A stretch of 64,000 nucleotides of DNA. It comes from Tsukamurella sp040611135. Lineage in GTDB: Bacteria > Actinomycetota > Actinomycetes > Mycobacteriales > Mycobacteriaceae. Location of the stretch: the NCBI RefSeq assembly GCF_040611135.1, contig NZ_JBEXNL010000002.1:186001-250000 (forward strand). Reading direction: 5' to 3'. Below, piece by piece: positions 51,803 through 60,412 of the stretch (positions are counted from its first letter, which is position 1; the number at the start of each line of letters is the position of its first letter). The notes beneath the pieces are model-generated. The model was not told the origin of the DNA. It did not search any database and saw only the letters and a program-made list of their open reading frames with translations. Both the position numbers and the translations under genes were made by a program.

Positions 51803-53245
51803 ATGAGCAGCAACGACGCCAAGGCGAACATCGGAGTGGTGGGGATGGCGGTGATGGGCTCCAACCTGGCCCGCAACCTGGCGTCCCGTGAGGGCAACAC
51901 CGTCGCGATCTACAACCGCTCGCCGGAGAAGACGCACGAGGTCGCGAAGAACCACCCCGAGGCGAACTTCGTTGCGAGCGACACCATCGATGAGTTCGTC
52001 GCCAGCCTCGCGAAGCCGCGCACCGCGATCATCATGGTCCAGGCCGGCGCGGGCACAGACGCGGTGATCGAGCAGCTCAAGGAGCGGTTCGAGCCGGGCG
52101 ACATCATCGTCGACGGCGGCAACGCCAACTTCCACGACACCATCGCCCGCGAGGCGAAGATCGCGCCGACGGGCATCCACTTCGTCGGCGCCGGTATCTC
52201 CGGCGGCGAGGAGGGCGCGCTCAAGGGCCCGTCGATCATGCCCGGCGGCACCGCCGAGTCGTACGAGACCCTCGGCCCGATCCTCGCGTCGATCGCCGCG
52301 GTCGCCGAGGGGGAGGCCTGCGTGACCCACGTCGGTACCGACGGCGCCGGCCACTTCGTCAAGATGATCCACAACGGCATCGAATACGCCGATATGGAGC
52401 TCATCGGCGAGGCCTACGACCTGCTGCGCAACGTCGCCGGCTACACGCCCGCCCAGATCTCGGACTTGTTCGCCACGTGGAACGAGGGGCCGCTCAACAG
52501 CTACCTCATCGAGATCACGATCGACATCCTCAAGCACGTCGACGCGGAGACGGGCAAGCCCTTCGTCGACATCGTCACCGACCAGGCCGGCAGCAAGGGC
52601 ACCGGCGTCTGGACGGTGCAGACCGCCCTCGACTTGGGCGTGCCGGTCGGCGGCGTCGCCGAGGCCGTCTTCGGCCGCGCTGTCTCGTCCAAGCGGGCGC
52701 AGCGCGACGCGGTCCGCGCGCTGGGCATCGAGCGCCCCACGGCGCCGCGGGTCGACGATTCCTTCGTCGACGACGTCGCGAAGGCTCTGTACGCCTCCAA
52801 GATCGTCGCCTACGCCCAGGGCTTCGACGCGATCATCGCCGGCGCGGAGAAGTACGGCTGGAACATCGACAAGGGCGCCGTCGCCAAGATCTGGCGCGGC
52901 GGCTGCATCATCCGCGCCCAGTTCCTCAACGTCCTCGCCGACGCCTACGCCGAGAACCCGAACCTCAACACCCTGCTCGAGGCCCCGTACTTCGCGCAGG
53001 CCATTCGCGATGGCGAGGAGGCGTGGCGACGGGTCGTCATCACTGCCACGCAGGCCGCCGTGCCGGTCCCGGGCTTCGCGACGGCGCTGAGCTACTTCGA
53101 CTCGCTCAACGTCGACCGCCTGCCCGCCGCCCTTGTGCAGGGGCAGCGCGACTTCTTCGGCGCGCACACCTACAAGCGCGTCGACAAGCCGGGCGTCTTC
53201 CACACCCTGTGGTCCGGCGACCGCAGCGAGGTCCAGACGGACTGA
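51803..53245 (+). CDS. gnd: 6-phosphogluconate dehydrogenase (decarboxylating)
   Basis: A 480-residue pentose-phosphate-pathway enzyme giving ribulose-5-phosphate, CO2 and NADPH. It shows GVVGMAVMGSNLARNLA (dinucleotide site), DGGNANFHDT, GISGGEEGALKGPSIMPGG and KMIHNGIEYADMELIGEAY, followed by the large helical domain and GGCIIRAQFL. This is the long, dimeric form. It marks the return to core-like GC content after the island. Confidence 0.97.
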   Translation: MSSNDAKANIGVVGMAVMGSNLARNLASREGNTVAIYNRSPEKTHEVAKNHPEANFVASDTIDEFVASLAKPRTAIIMVQAGAGTDAVIEQLKERFEPGDIIVDGGNANFHDTIAREAKIAPTGIHFVGAGISGGEEGALKGPSIMPGGTAESYETLGPILASIAAVAEGEACVTHVGTDGAGHFVKMIHNGIEYADMELIGEAYDLLRNVAGYTPAQISDLFATWNEGPLNSYLIEITIDILKHVDAETGKPFVDIVTDQAGSKGTGVWTVQTALDLGVPVGGVAEAVFGRAVSSKRAQRDAVRALGIERPTAPRVDDSFVDDVAKALYASKIVAYAQGFDAIIAGAEKYGWNIDKGAVAKIWRGGCIIRAQFLNVLADAYAENPNLNTLLEAPYFAQAIRDGEEAWRRVVITATQAAVPVPGFATALSYFDSLNVDRLPAALVQGQRDFFGAHTYKRVDKPGVFHTLWSGDRSEVQTD

Positions 53246-53290
53246 CCTCGCAGCATTGACGCGCCCACCGGGCGTTGGTAAGCCTGAGTC

Positions 53291-53968
53291 ATGACCGCAC
53301 CGGATGGCTCGATGTTCGAGAACGCGTACCGAGGCGAGGCCGAGATGTTCGGCGGCGGTAAGCCCCCGTGGAGCATCGGCGAGACGCAGCCCGAGCTGGC
53401 CGCGCTGATCCGCGAGGGCCGCGTCCACGGCGAGGTCCTGGACGCGGGCTGCGGCGAGGGTGCGGTCTCGCTGGAGCTCGCGCAGCAGGGATTCACCACC
53501 GTCGGCCTCGACAACTCGCCGACCGCGATCGACCTGGCGCGGGCCGAGGCTGCGCGGCGGGGCGTCGCGAACGCCACGTTCGAGGTCGCCGACATCACCT
53601 CGTTCACCGGGTACGACGGCCGGTTCGGCACCGTCATCGACAGCACGCTGTACCACTCGCTCCCGGTCGAGGCCCGGGACGACTACCAGCGGTCGATCGT
53701 CCGCGCCGCGGCCCCGGGAGCGTCGTACTTCGCGCTCGTCTTCGACGTCGCCGGCGTACCCCGCGGCGGCCCCGGGCCGGCCGCGGTGACCGAGGACGAG
53801 CTGCGCAGCGTGGTCTCGACGTACTGGGAGATCGACGAGATCCGGCCCGCCCGCATCCACGCGAACCTGCCGCCCGCCGCTCCGGGATTCCGGATGGGGA
53901 CCGGTGAGGTCGACGAGAAGGGACGCGCGGTGGTCCAGGCGTTCCTGTTGCTCGCGCATCTCGGTTGA
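53291..53968 (+). CDS. Class I SAM-dependent methyltransferase
   Basis: A 225-residue protein with the SAM motif VLDAGCGEGAVSLELAQQG (about residue 50), an acidic motif II (TTVGLDNSPTAIDLARAEA) and VADITSF/VIDSTLYHSL as motifs III-IV. The N-terminus FENAYRGEAEMFGGGKPPW resembles thiopurine/tellurite-type (TehB-like) methyltransferases. The substrate is unknown. It is convergent with the membrane protein gene. Confidence 0.85.
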   Translation: MTAPDGSMFENAYRGEAEMFGGGKPPWSIGETQPELAALIREGRVHGEVLDAGCGEGAVSLELAQQGFTTVGLDNSPTAIDLARAEAARRGVANATFEVADITSFTGYDGRFGTVIDSTLYHSLPVEARDDYQRSIVRAAAPGASYFALVFDVAGVPRGGPGPAAVTEDELRSVVSTYWEIDEIRPARIHANLPPAAPGFRMGTGEVDEKGRAVVQAFLLLAHLG

Positions 53969-53975
53969 CGCGGAG

Positions 53976-54641
53976 CTACGCCGGTCCGGCGTCGCTCCCC
54001 GCGGTCGACGGTGCGGTGCCGCCGCAGCGCAGGTACCCCTTGAGGATGAAGCTGACCGAGAAGGCGATCACGCACACCGATTCGAGCCAGAAGAACAGAT
54101 GGGTGCGCCGGTAGAACTCCGGCACCAGGGCGTTCAGCGCGACCATCGCGACGATCGCCACCCAGATCACGGCGCCGAGCCCGCGGTACAGGCGCGCCTG
54201 CCACGCCCGATCCGCGGGCACGTCGCTGGGGAACAGGAACACGGCGATCGCGCCGAGCAGCACGAACAGGATCCCGGCGCAGGTCAGGTGCACGGCCGCC
54301 CAGCGCAGGTCGACCGGCGTCGGATCCGGGGGAGCGGCGTGCACGAACGCGACGCCGAGCGCGGCGAGCCCGGCGATGGTGGTGAGGAAGTTCTCCACGC
54401 CCTTGTCGCCGAACCGGTACGCCAGGAGGAACACGCCGATCACGCACACCGCGCCGGTGAGGTACGGTCCGACGCCCGTGTAGTAGTACCCGCTCAGCGA
54501 TTGCTGGACGTGCCGGCCGAGGACGCCCGCGGTGAACAGTACGATCGGCAGGCTCAGCCCGATCCAGCCGATCAGTGCTCGCAGGCGCCGGTACGTCATG
54601 GCGCTGTTCTCGCCCGCCGCCACCCGCACGCGCACGTCCAT
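53976..54641 (-). CDS. Integral membrane protein (DUF998-like)
   Basis: A 221-residue protein with about six or seven membrane segments, beginning with ALIGWIGLSLPIVLFTAGVL and including LTGAVCVIGVFLLAYRF, LTCAGILFVLLGAIAVFLF and FFWLESVCVIAFSVSFIL. The polar motif SGYYYTGVGPYLTG after the first segment recalls DUF998-type proteins. Its ATG overlaps the tetR stop (TGATG-type junction), so it is likely co-transcribed with the regulator. Confidence 0.72.
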   Translation of the reverse strand: MDVRVRVAAGENSAMTYRRLRALIGWIGLSLPIVLFTAGVLGRHVQQSLSGYYYTGVGPYLTGAVCVIGVFLLAYRFGDKGVENFLTTIAGLAALGVAFVHAAPPDPTPVDLRWAAVHLTCAGILFVLLGAIAVFLFPSDVPADRAWQARLYRGLGAVIWVAIVAMVALNALVPEFYRRTHLFFWLESVCVIAFSVSFILKGYLRCGGTAPSTAGSDAGPA

Positions 54642-55270
54642 CACCGCACGACCTTCGCGATGCCCGCGCAGATCGCGTCCACCATCTGGGAGTTCCGCTG
54701 CGGATCCTCGGGCCCGACGGTGCCGTCCGAACGCAGGCCGATGACCGCCTCGACGAGGCGGAGCGGAAGGTGCGCGCGAGGATCCGTGGCGTCACCGATC
54801 ACCCCGGCGGCCAGACGGTGGTAGTGCTGCGCGAGCTCGGTGCGGTCGGCGCGAAACGCTGCGAACGCCTCGCCCGAAACCTCGGGCAGGTGGTACAGCG
54901 CCCCCACGTTGAAGGTGCTCGAGAGCAGTTGACCCGCGTCGGACCGGGCGAGGGTGAGGAGCGCGTCCAGCGGATCGCGGCCCGACGCGGCGATCTCGCG
55001 CGCCATCGCCAGCGGCCCCTGCACGGTGGACTCGAGCAGAGCGCTGAGGATGAGGTCCTTCGTGGCGAAGTAGTGGTAGAGCGACGCCTGCCGGATTCCC
55101 ACGGCCTCGGCGATGGCGCGCGTGGACGTCGCTGCGTAGCCGCGTGAGCTGAACAGCTCCGCTGCCGCGTCGAGGATCTCCTCCGCCGCGGTGTCGCCGG
55201 CGCGGCGAGCATCCGCCGCGCGTGGCCTTCCGCGTTTGCCCGACGACCGCTCCGAGTCCCGATTGCTCAC
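54641..55270 (-). CDS. TetR-family regulator, candidate controller of the guanidine/urea cluster
   Basis: A 209-residue protein with an N-terminal HTH (EILDAAAELFSSRGYAATST, RAIAEAVGIRQASLYHYF, residues about 33-80) and an all-helical ligand-binding domain. It is divergent from the permease gene with 134 bases between starts, the standard layout for a local repressor. GTG 55270 is chosen; the basic segment SGKRGRPRAAD precedes the HTH. An in-frame extension upstream would run through the promoter region and is rejected. Confidence 0.86.
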   Translation of the reverse strand: MSNRDSERSSGKRGRPRAADARRAGDTAAEEILDAAAELFSSRGYAATSTRAIAEAVGIRQASLYHYFATKDLILSALLESTVQGPLAMAREIAASGRDPLDALLTLARSDAGQLLSSTFNVGALYHLPEVSGEAFAAFRADRTELAQHYHRLAAGVIGDATDPRAHLPLRLVEAVIGLRSDGTVGPEDPQRNSQMVDAICAGIAKVVR

Positions 55271-55404
55271 GCTTGCAACGATACCCGGCGCGAAACATGC
55301 CCGTAGCATCGGTTTTCCAGCTGGCAACACGAGCGATACGCCGGCGTCTTCCCCGCGCTGTTTTCTATCACTTGACAGATAACAACGACCGGAAGTCGCC
55401 GCAC

Positions 55405-56949
55405 ATGACCGATACACAGGCACGGCACCACGATTCCGACGACCTCGCCGGCCTCGGTTACCAGCCGCAGCTGCGCCGCTCGCTGGGCACCTTCGCCTCG
55501 TTCGCCGCCGGGTTCTCCTTCGTGTCCATCCTCACCACCATCTTCCAGCTGTTCGGCCTCGGCTACTCGCTCGGTGGGGCCGCCTTCTTCTGGACCTGGC
55601 CGCTGGTCTACCTCGGCCAGTTCCTCGTGGCGCTGTGCTTCGCCGAGATGGCGGCCCGCTACCCGATCTCCGGCGCGATATATCAGTGGTCGCGGCGCCT
55701 CGGCGGCGAGGTGGTCGGGTGGTTCGGCGGCTGGTTCATGATCCTCGCGCAGATCGTCACCGCCGCGGCGGCCGCGATCGCGCTGCAGGTCGTGCTGCCC
55801 ACCGTCTGGTCGGGCTTCCAGATCATCGGCGACGACCCGTCTCTCACCAGCTCCAGCGGCGCGGCCAACGCCGTCCTGCTCGGCACGGTCCTCCTGATCG
55901 TCACCACCGCCATCAACTGCATCGGCGTGCACTGGATGGGCCGCATCAACGCCATCGGCGTCACGTGCGAACTCGTCGGCGTGGTCGCCGTCATCGGGGC
56001 GCTGGCGATGCACGCCAGGCGCGGCCCGCAGGTCGTCTTCGACACCTCTCACGCGACCACGACCGGCTCGGGCGGCTACCTCGGCGCCTTCATCGTCTCC
56101 GGCCTCATGGCCGCGTACGTCATGGTCGGCTTCGGCTCGGCGGGCGAGCTCGCCGAGGAGACCGTCAACCCCCGTCGGGTTGCGCCGCGCACCATCCGGT
56201 TCGCCCTCACCGCCTCGGCGATCGGCGGCGGCCTCATGCTGATCACCGCCCTGATGGCCGCGCCCACACTGGGGGAGGAGCTCGCCGCCGGCGGCCTGCC
56301 GTACGTGCTCCAGTCCGTGCTCGGCTCGTTCTGGGGCAAGGTCCTCCTGGTCGACGTGGCCGTGGCCGTCTTCATCTGCACGCTCGCCATCCAGACCGCG
56401 TGCAGCCGCCTCATCTTCTCCATGGCCCGCGACCATCGGCTCCCGTTCTCGGAGCAGCTGTCCCGCGTGAACCCGCGCACTCAGGCGCCCGTCGCCCCGG
56501 CCGTGCTCATCGGCGTCCTCTGCGTCGCCGTCCTGCTGGTCAACGTGGGCAACCCCGCGATCTTCGCGACCCTTGCCAGCGTGTGCATCGTGCTCATCTA
56601 TCTCGCCTACCTGTCGGTGACGGTGCCGATGCTCTACCAGCGGCTGCGCGGATGGCCGCACGGCGCCACCGTCCGCGACTCCGAGGGGACGCCGGTGTTC
56701 AGCCTGGGCCGCTGGGGCGTGCCGATCAACGCCGCCGCCGTCCTCTACGGCGGGGCGATGGTGATCAACCTCGCCTGGCCCCGCGCCGAGATCTACGACC
56801 CCACAGGCCAATCCCCGCTCCTGCAGTGGGCCGGCCCGATCACCGTCGCGGTCGTCGTGATCGCGGGCATCGCCTGCTTCCCGCGCCGCGCACACCCGCG
56901 CCCCGTCACCTCCCTCCTCCCGAACCTCCCCGCCACGAAAGGCATCTGA
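55405..56949 (+). CDS. APC-superfamily amine/amino-acid permease (urea-carboxylase-cluster type)
   Basis: A 514-residue, 12-segment transporter. It begins LGYQPQLRRSLGTFASFAAGFSFVSILTTIFQLF (partly quoted), typical of the amino-acid/GABA permease branch found beside urea/guanidine carboxylase genes, with FAEMAARYPISGAIYQWSRR and FGSAGELAEETVNPRR. It is first gene of a five-gene run and probably imports guanidine, urea or a related amine. TTGACA occurs upstream near 55371, but no matching -10 box is clear. Guanidine riboswitch motifs were not seen. Confidence 0.85.
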   Translation: MTDTQARHHDSDDLAGLGYQPQLRRSLGTFASFAAGFSFVSILTTIFQLFGLGYSLGGAAFFWTWPLVYLGQFLVALCFAEMAARYPISGAIYQWSRRLGGEVVGWFGGWFMILAQIVTAAAAAIALQVVLPTVWSGFQIIGDDPSLTSSSGAANAVLLGTVLLIVTTAINCIGVHWMGRINAIGVTCELVGVVAVIGALAMHARRGPQVVFDTSHATTTGSGGYLGAFIVSGLMAAYVMVGFGSAGELAEETVNPRRVAPRTIRFALTASAIGGGLMLITALMAAPTLGEELAAGGLPYVLQSVLGSFWGKVLLVDVAVAVFICTLAIQTACSRLIFSMARDHRLPFSEQLSRVNPRTQAPVAPAVLIGVLCVAVLLVNVGNPAIFATLASVCIVLIYLAYLSVTVPMLYQRLRGWPHGATVRDSEGTPVFSLGRWGVPINAAAVLYGGAMVINLAWPRAEIYDPTGQSPLLQWAGPITVAVVVIAGIACFPRRAHPRPVTSLLPNLPATKGI

Positions 56950-56950
56950 C

Positions 56951-57793
56951 GTGACCGTCATCGCCGAGACCACCGCCACCACCCAGGGCGCCCGCGACCA
57001 CGCCCGCTCCCAGGCCGACACCCGCGTCGAAGGCATGCCGACGGTGCCCGCCACCGCCTGGCCCGACCCGCCCGCGGGCGTGCCCGCCGATGCGCTCACG
57101 TGGGCGGAGACCGTCCCCGGCGGTCGCTACACGTCGAAGGTGCTGGCGCGCGGCACCCGAATCCGCCTGACCGACACCGTCGGCACCGCCTGCGCGAACG
57201 TCCTGCTCTGGCGCACCGACGCCCCCTGGGAGCGGCTCAACGTGGCCGACACCGTCAAGGTGCCGTGGCAGGCCTACCTCGGCGCGGGCCACCCGCTGCT
57301 CTCCGACCAGGGGCGCGTACTCGCCACCGTCGTCGCCGACCAATCCGGCCACCACGACGCCCTCTGCGGCACCACCACGCTCGTCACCAACACCGCCAAG
57401 TACGGTGCGGGGGAGGCGCATTCGGGTAGCCCCGCCGGACGCGAGCTGCTCGTGCTCGCCGCCGCCAAGCACGGCCTCACGCCCACCGACGTCGCCCCGT
57501 CCGTCTCCTTCTTCCACGGCGTCACTGTGCAGCCCGACGGTGCCCTCGCCTCCACCGGCAGCGCGGGGGCGGGGAAGGCGGTGGAGCTCGTGCTGCACCT
57601 GCCGTGCATCGTCGCCGTGGCGAACACCGCCCACCCGCTCGACCCGTCGCCGACCTTCGACACCGGCCTGCTCGAGGTGCTGGCCTGGCGCGCCGCCGAC
57701 GACCTGGCCGCGCTCGTCGCCGCCCCCGATACCGACCCCGAATACCAGCGCGCCGTGGCGAACTCCGAAGACGCCCACCGCGCCGCGCACTGA
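56951..57793 (+). CDS. DUF1989 protein, carboxyguanidine deiminase subunit type
   Basis: A 280-residue DUF1989 (urea-carboxylase-associated) protein. It shows YTSKVLARGTRIRLTDTVGTACANVLLW, ADQSGHHDALCGTTTL and a second metal-type motif with HGVTVQPDG. Pairs of DUF1989 proteins beside biotin-dependent carboxylases have been shown to be the two subunits of carboxyguanidine deiminase (CgdA/CgdB), converting carboxyguanidine to allophanate. The GTG start follows the permease stop by one base. The second subunit is the next gene. Confidence 0.85.
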   Translation: MTVIAETTATTQGARDHARSQADTRVEGMPTVPATAWPDPPAGVPADALTWAETVPGGRYTSKVLARGTRIRLTDTVGTACANVLLWRTDAPWERLNVADTVKVPWQAYLGAGHPLLSDQGRVLATVVADQSGHHDALCGTTTLVTNTAKYGAGEAHSGSPAGRELLVLAAAKHGLTPTDVAPSVSFFHGVTVQPDGALASTGSAGAGKAVELVLHLPCIVAVANTAHPLDPSPTFDTGLLEVLAWRAADDLAALVAAPDTDPEYQRAVANSEDAHRAAH

Positions 57794-57821
57794 CCGCCGA
57801 CCACCGACCGAAGGACCACCC

Positions 57822-58421
57822 ATGATCGCCACCGTCACCCCGCGGGCGCCCTGGTCGGGCATCGTCCCCGCCGGCCACACCCTCACCATGACCGACCTGC
57901 ACGGCAACCAGGCCGTCGACACCCTCTTCTACGGCGCCCACGACCACACCGTGCGCTACAGCGCCCAGCAGACGATCCTCGGCCGGGGCACCATCTTCCT
58001 CGGCGCCGGAACCGTGATCCGCGACCAGGAGTCGCGCCCGATGATGACCATCGTCGACGACGAGGTCGGTCACCACGACACCCTCGGCGGCGCCTGCTCG
58101 CAGGAGTCCAACACGCTGCGCTACGGCCACCACACCAAGCACCAGCACGCCTGCGTCGAGAACTTCCTCATCGAGGGCAGCCGGCACGGCCTCGGCAAGC
58201 GCGACCTGGTGGGCAACGTCAACTTCTACATGTACGTCCCCGTCGACCCCGACGGCACGCTCGGCATCGTCGACGGCCTCTCCGCCCCGGGGAAGAAGGT
58301 GGTGCTGCGCGCCGAGATCGACACGCTGGTGCTGATCTCCAACTGCCCGCAGATCAACAACCCCTGCAACGGCTTCGACCCCACCGCCGTCGAACTCGAG
58401 ATCTCGGAGGCCGCCGCATGA
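57822..58421 (+). CDS. DUF1989 protein, second carboxyguanidine deiminase subunit type
   Basis: A 199-residue paralogue of the upstream gene. It shows GHTLTMTDLHGNQAVDTLFY, a His/Asp motif VGHHDTLGGACSQE, NTLRYG and VNFYMYVPVDPDGTLG, with the conserved tail DTLVLISNCPQINNPCNGFDPT typical of this family (Cys-bearing). Together with its partner it is expected to form a heteromeric deiminase. The stop overlaps the carboxyltransferase start (ATGA). Confidence 0.87.
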   Translation: MIATVTPRAPWSGIVPAGHTLTMTDLHGNQAVDTLFYGAHDHTVRYSAQQTILGRGTIFLGAGTVIRDQESRPMMTIVDDEVGHHDTLGGACSQESNTLRYGHHTKHQHACVENFLIEGSRHGLGKRDLVGNVNFYMYVPVDPDGTLGIVDGLSAPGKKVVLRAEIDTLVLISNCPQINNPCNGFDPTAVELEISEAAA

Positions 58422-60412
58422 CTACCCTCACCGTCGTCCGCCCCGGCCCGATGACCACCGTGCAGGACTGGCCCGGCCGCGCCGGCTACTGGTCGATCGG
58501 CGTCCCGCCGTCCGGCCCGATGGACGACCTCTCCTTCCGCCTCGCCAACCTCGCCGTCGGCAACGACGGGGGCGCACCGGGATTCGAGTGCACCCTCGGC
58601 GGCCTCGCCGTCACCGTCGACGAACCCACCACGGTCGCGGTCACGGGCGCGCCCGTGACGGTCACGGTCGACGGGACGCCCGTCCCCACCTGGGCGCCCG
58701 TCGAACTCTTGCCCGGGCAGCAGCTCGCCGTCGGCGCCACCGGATCGCTCGGCATGCGCGTCTACCTCGCCGTCCGCGGCGGCGTGACGGTGCCCGACTA
58801 CCTCGGCAGCGCCTCGACGTTCACGCTGGGGAAGTTCGGCGGCCACGACGGCCGGATCCTCACGGACGGCGACGAACTGCCCCTCGGCACCACCTCCACC
58901 GCCACCGCTCCGCGTCGCATCCTCGACGACGAGGTGCCCGCGTTCACCACCCAGTGGCAGCTCGCCGTCACCGTCGGGCCCCACTCCGCCCCCGAGTACT
59001 TCACGGAGGCCGACATCGCGACGCTCTACGACACGGCCTACGAGGTGCATTTCAACTCCGACCGCACCGGCGTCCGGCTCATCGGTCCCAAGCCGGAGTG
59101 GGCCCGCCCCGACGGCGGCGAGGCCGGCCTGCACCCGTCGAACATCCACGACAACGCCTACTCCGTGGGCGCACTCGACTTCACCGGCGACACCCCGATC
59201 CTGCTCGGCCCCGACGGACCCAGCCTGGGCGGCTTCGTCTGCCCCGTCACGGTGACCTCCGCCGACCGCTGGAAGCTGGGACAGCTGCGCCCCGGCGACG
59301 CGGTGCGCTTCGTCCCCGTCCGCGCCGCCGAGGCGGCATCGCCCGGTGTCGTCGGCACCGCGCGCCGCGCGAACCTGCCCGTCGTGCTGTCGGCGGGCGG
59401 CGATCCCGACGACGGGATCCTGGCCCGCTCGATGACCGCCGACGGCGAGACCACCATCACCTACCGCCGCTCGGGCGACGACAACATCCTCGTCGAGTAC
59501 GGAGCCATGACGCTGGACCTGGAATCGCGGGCCCGGGTGTACGCCCTCGAGCAGCGGCTGCGCGCCGAGTCGCCGCACGGGCTGATCGAACTCACCGCCG
59601 GAGTGCGCAGCCTGCAGGTGAAGTTCGACCCGACCGCGCTGAGCCAGCCCGCGGCCCTCGACTGGATCCGCGAGGCGGAATCGCAGCTCCCCGCCGCGGA
59701 CGACATGATCGTGCCGAGCCGCACCGTCTCCCTACCGCTGTCCTGGGACGACCCGAGCACCCGCGAGGCGATCGAGCGGTACGTCCTCGGCGTCCGCGGC
59801 GATGCGCCGTGGTGCCCGTGGAACATCGAGTTCATCCGCCGCATGAACGGCCTCGGCTCGGTCGAGGACGTGCAGCGGATCGTCTTCGACGCCTCCTACC
59901 TCGTGCTGGGCCTCGGCGACGTGTACCTCGGTGCGCCCGTGGCCGTCCCGCTCGACCCGCGCCACCGCCTGGTGACCACCAAGTACAACCCCGCCCGCAC
60001 CTGGACGCCCGAGAACGCCGTCGGGATCGGCGGCGCGTACCTGTGCATTTACGGCATGGAGGGCCCCGGCGGCTACCAGTTCGTGGGCCGCACCACGCAG
60101 GTGTGGAACCACCGGCACCCGCACGCCGCCGGCGGCTTCGAGCCCGAACACCCGTGGTTGCTGCGGCACTTCGACCGGATCAGCTGGTACCCCGTGAGCA
60201 CCGAGGAGCTCGCGGATCTGCGCGCCGATACCGCCGCCGGCCGCGGCACGGTGGACATCACCCCCGGATCCTTCTCCCTCTCCTCCCATCGAGCCTTCCT
60301 GGCCCGCGAGGCCGATGACATCGCCCGCGTGCAGTCGGCGATGGAGATCGCCCGCGACGAGGAACGCGGCCGCTGGGCCGCCGCCGGTGAATTCACGAGG
60401 AGCGCAGCATGA
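58418..60412 (+). CDS. KipA/KipI-domain carboxyltransferase of the urea/guanidine carboxylase type, lacking biotin domains
   Basis: A 664-residue protein. The N-terminal half is the KipA/AHS2 domain (VVRPGPMTTVQDWPGRAGYW, VPPSGPMDDLSFRLANL), and the second part is KipI/AHS1 (GDDNILVEYGAMTLDLESRARVYALE, PLSWDDPSTREAIERY, GYQFVGRTTQVWN). Full urea or guanidine carboxylases have about 1200 residues, with an N-terminal biotin carboxylase and a C-terminal biotin-carrier domain; neither is present and no M-K-M biotin site is visible. A partner must supply them, or the reaction differs. It is coupled to both neighbours by ATGA overlaps. Confidence 0.88.
   Translation: MTTLTVVRPGPMTTVQDWPGRAGYWSIGVPPSGPMDDLSFRLANLAVGNDGGAPGFECTLGGLAVTVDEPTTVAVTGAPVTVTVDGTPVPTWAPVELLPGQQLAVGATGSLGMRVYLAVRGGVTVPDYLGSASTFTLGKFGGHDGRILTDGDELPLGTTSTATAPRRILDDEVPAFTTQWQLAVTVGPHSAPEYFTEADIATLYDTAYEVHFNSDRTGVRLIGPKPEWARPDGGEAGLHPSNIHDNAYSVGALDFTGDTPILLGPDGPSLGGFVCPVTVTSADRWKLGQLRPGDAVRFVPVRAAEAASPGVVGTARRANLPVVLSAGGDPDDGILARSMTADGETTITYRRSGDDNILVEYGAMTLDLESRARVYALEQRLRAESPHGLIELTAGVRSLQVKFDPTALSQPAALDWIREAESQLPAADDMIVPSRTVSLPLSWDDPSTREAIERYVLGVRGDAPWCPWNIEFIRRMNGLGSVEDVQRIVFDASYLVLGLGDVYLGAPVAVPLDPRHRLVTTKYNPARTWTPENAVGIGGAYLCIYGMEGPGGYQFVGRTTQVWNHRHPHAAGGFEPEHPWLLRHFDRISWYPVSTEELADLRADTAAGRGTVDITPGSFSLSSHRAFLAREADDIARVQSAMEIARDEERGRWAAAGEFTRSAA

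Noticed and set aside
55340..55385. TetR operator overlapping TTGACA near 55371
   Set aside because: The TATC/GATA dyad has only four paired bases on each side and several mismatches inside, too weak to list as a site.
55271..55404. Guanidine riboswitch in front of the permease
   Set aside because: None of the conserved guanidine-I, -II (ACGR loops) or -III sequence elements was visible by eye; a covariance-model search was not possible.
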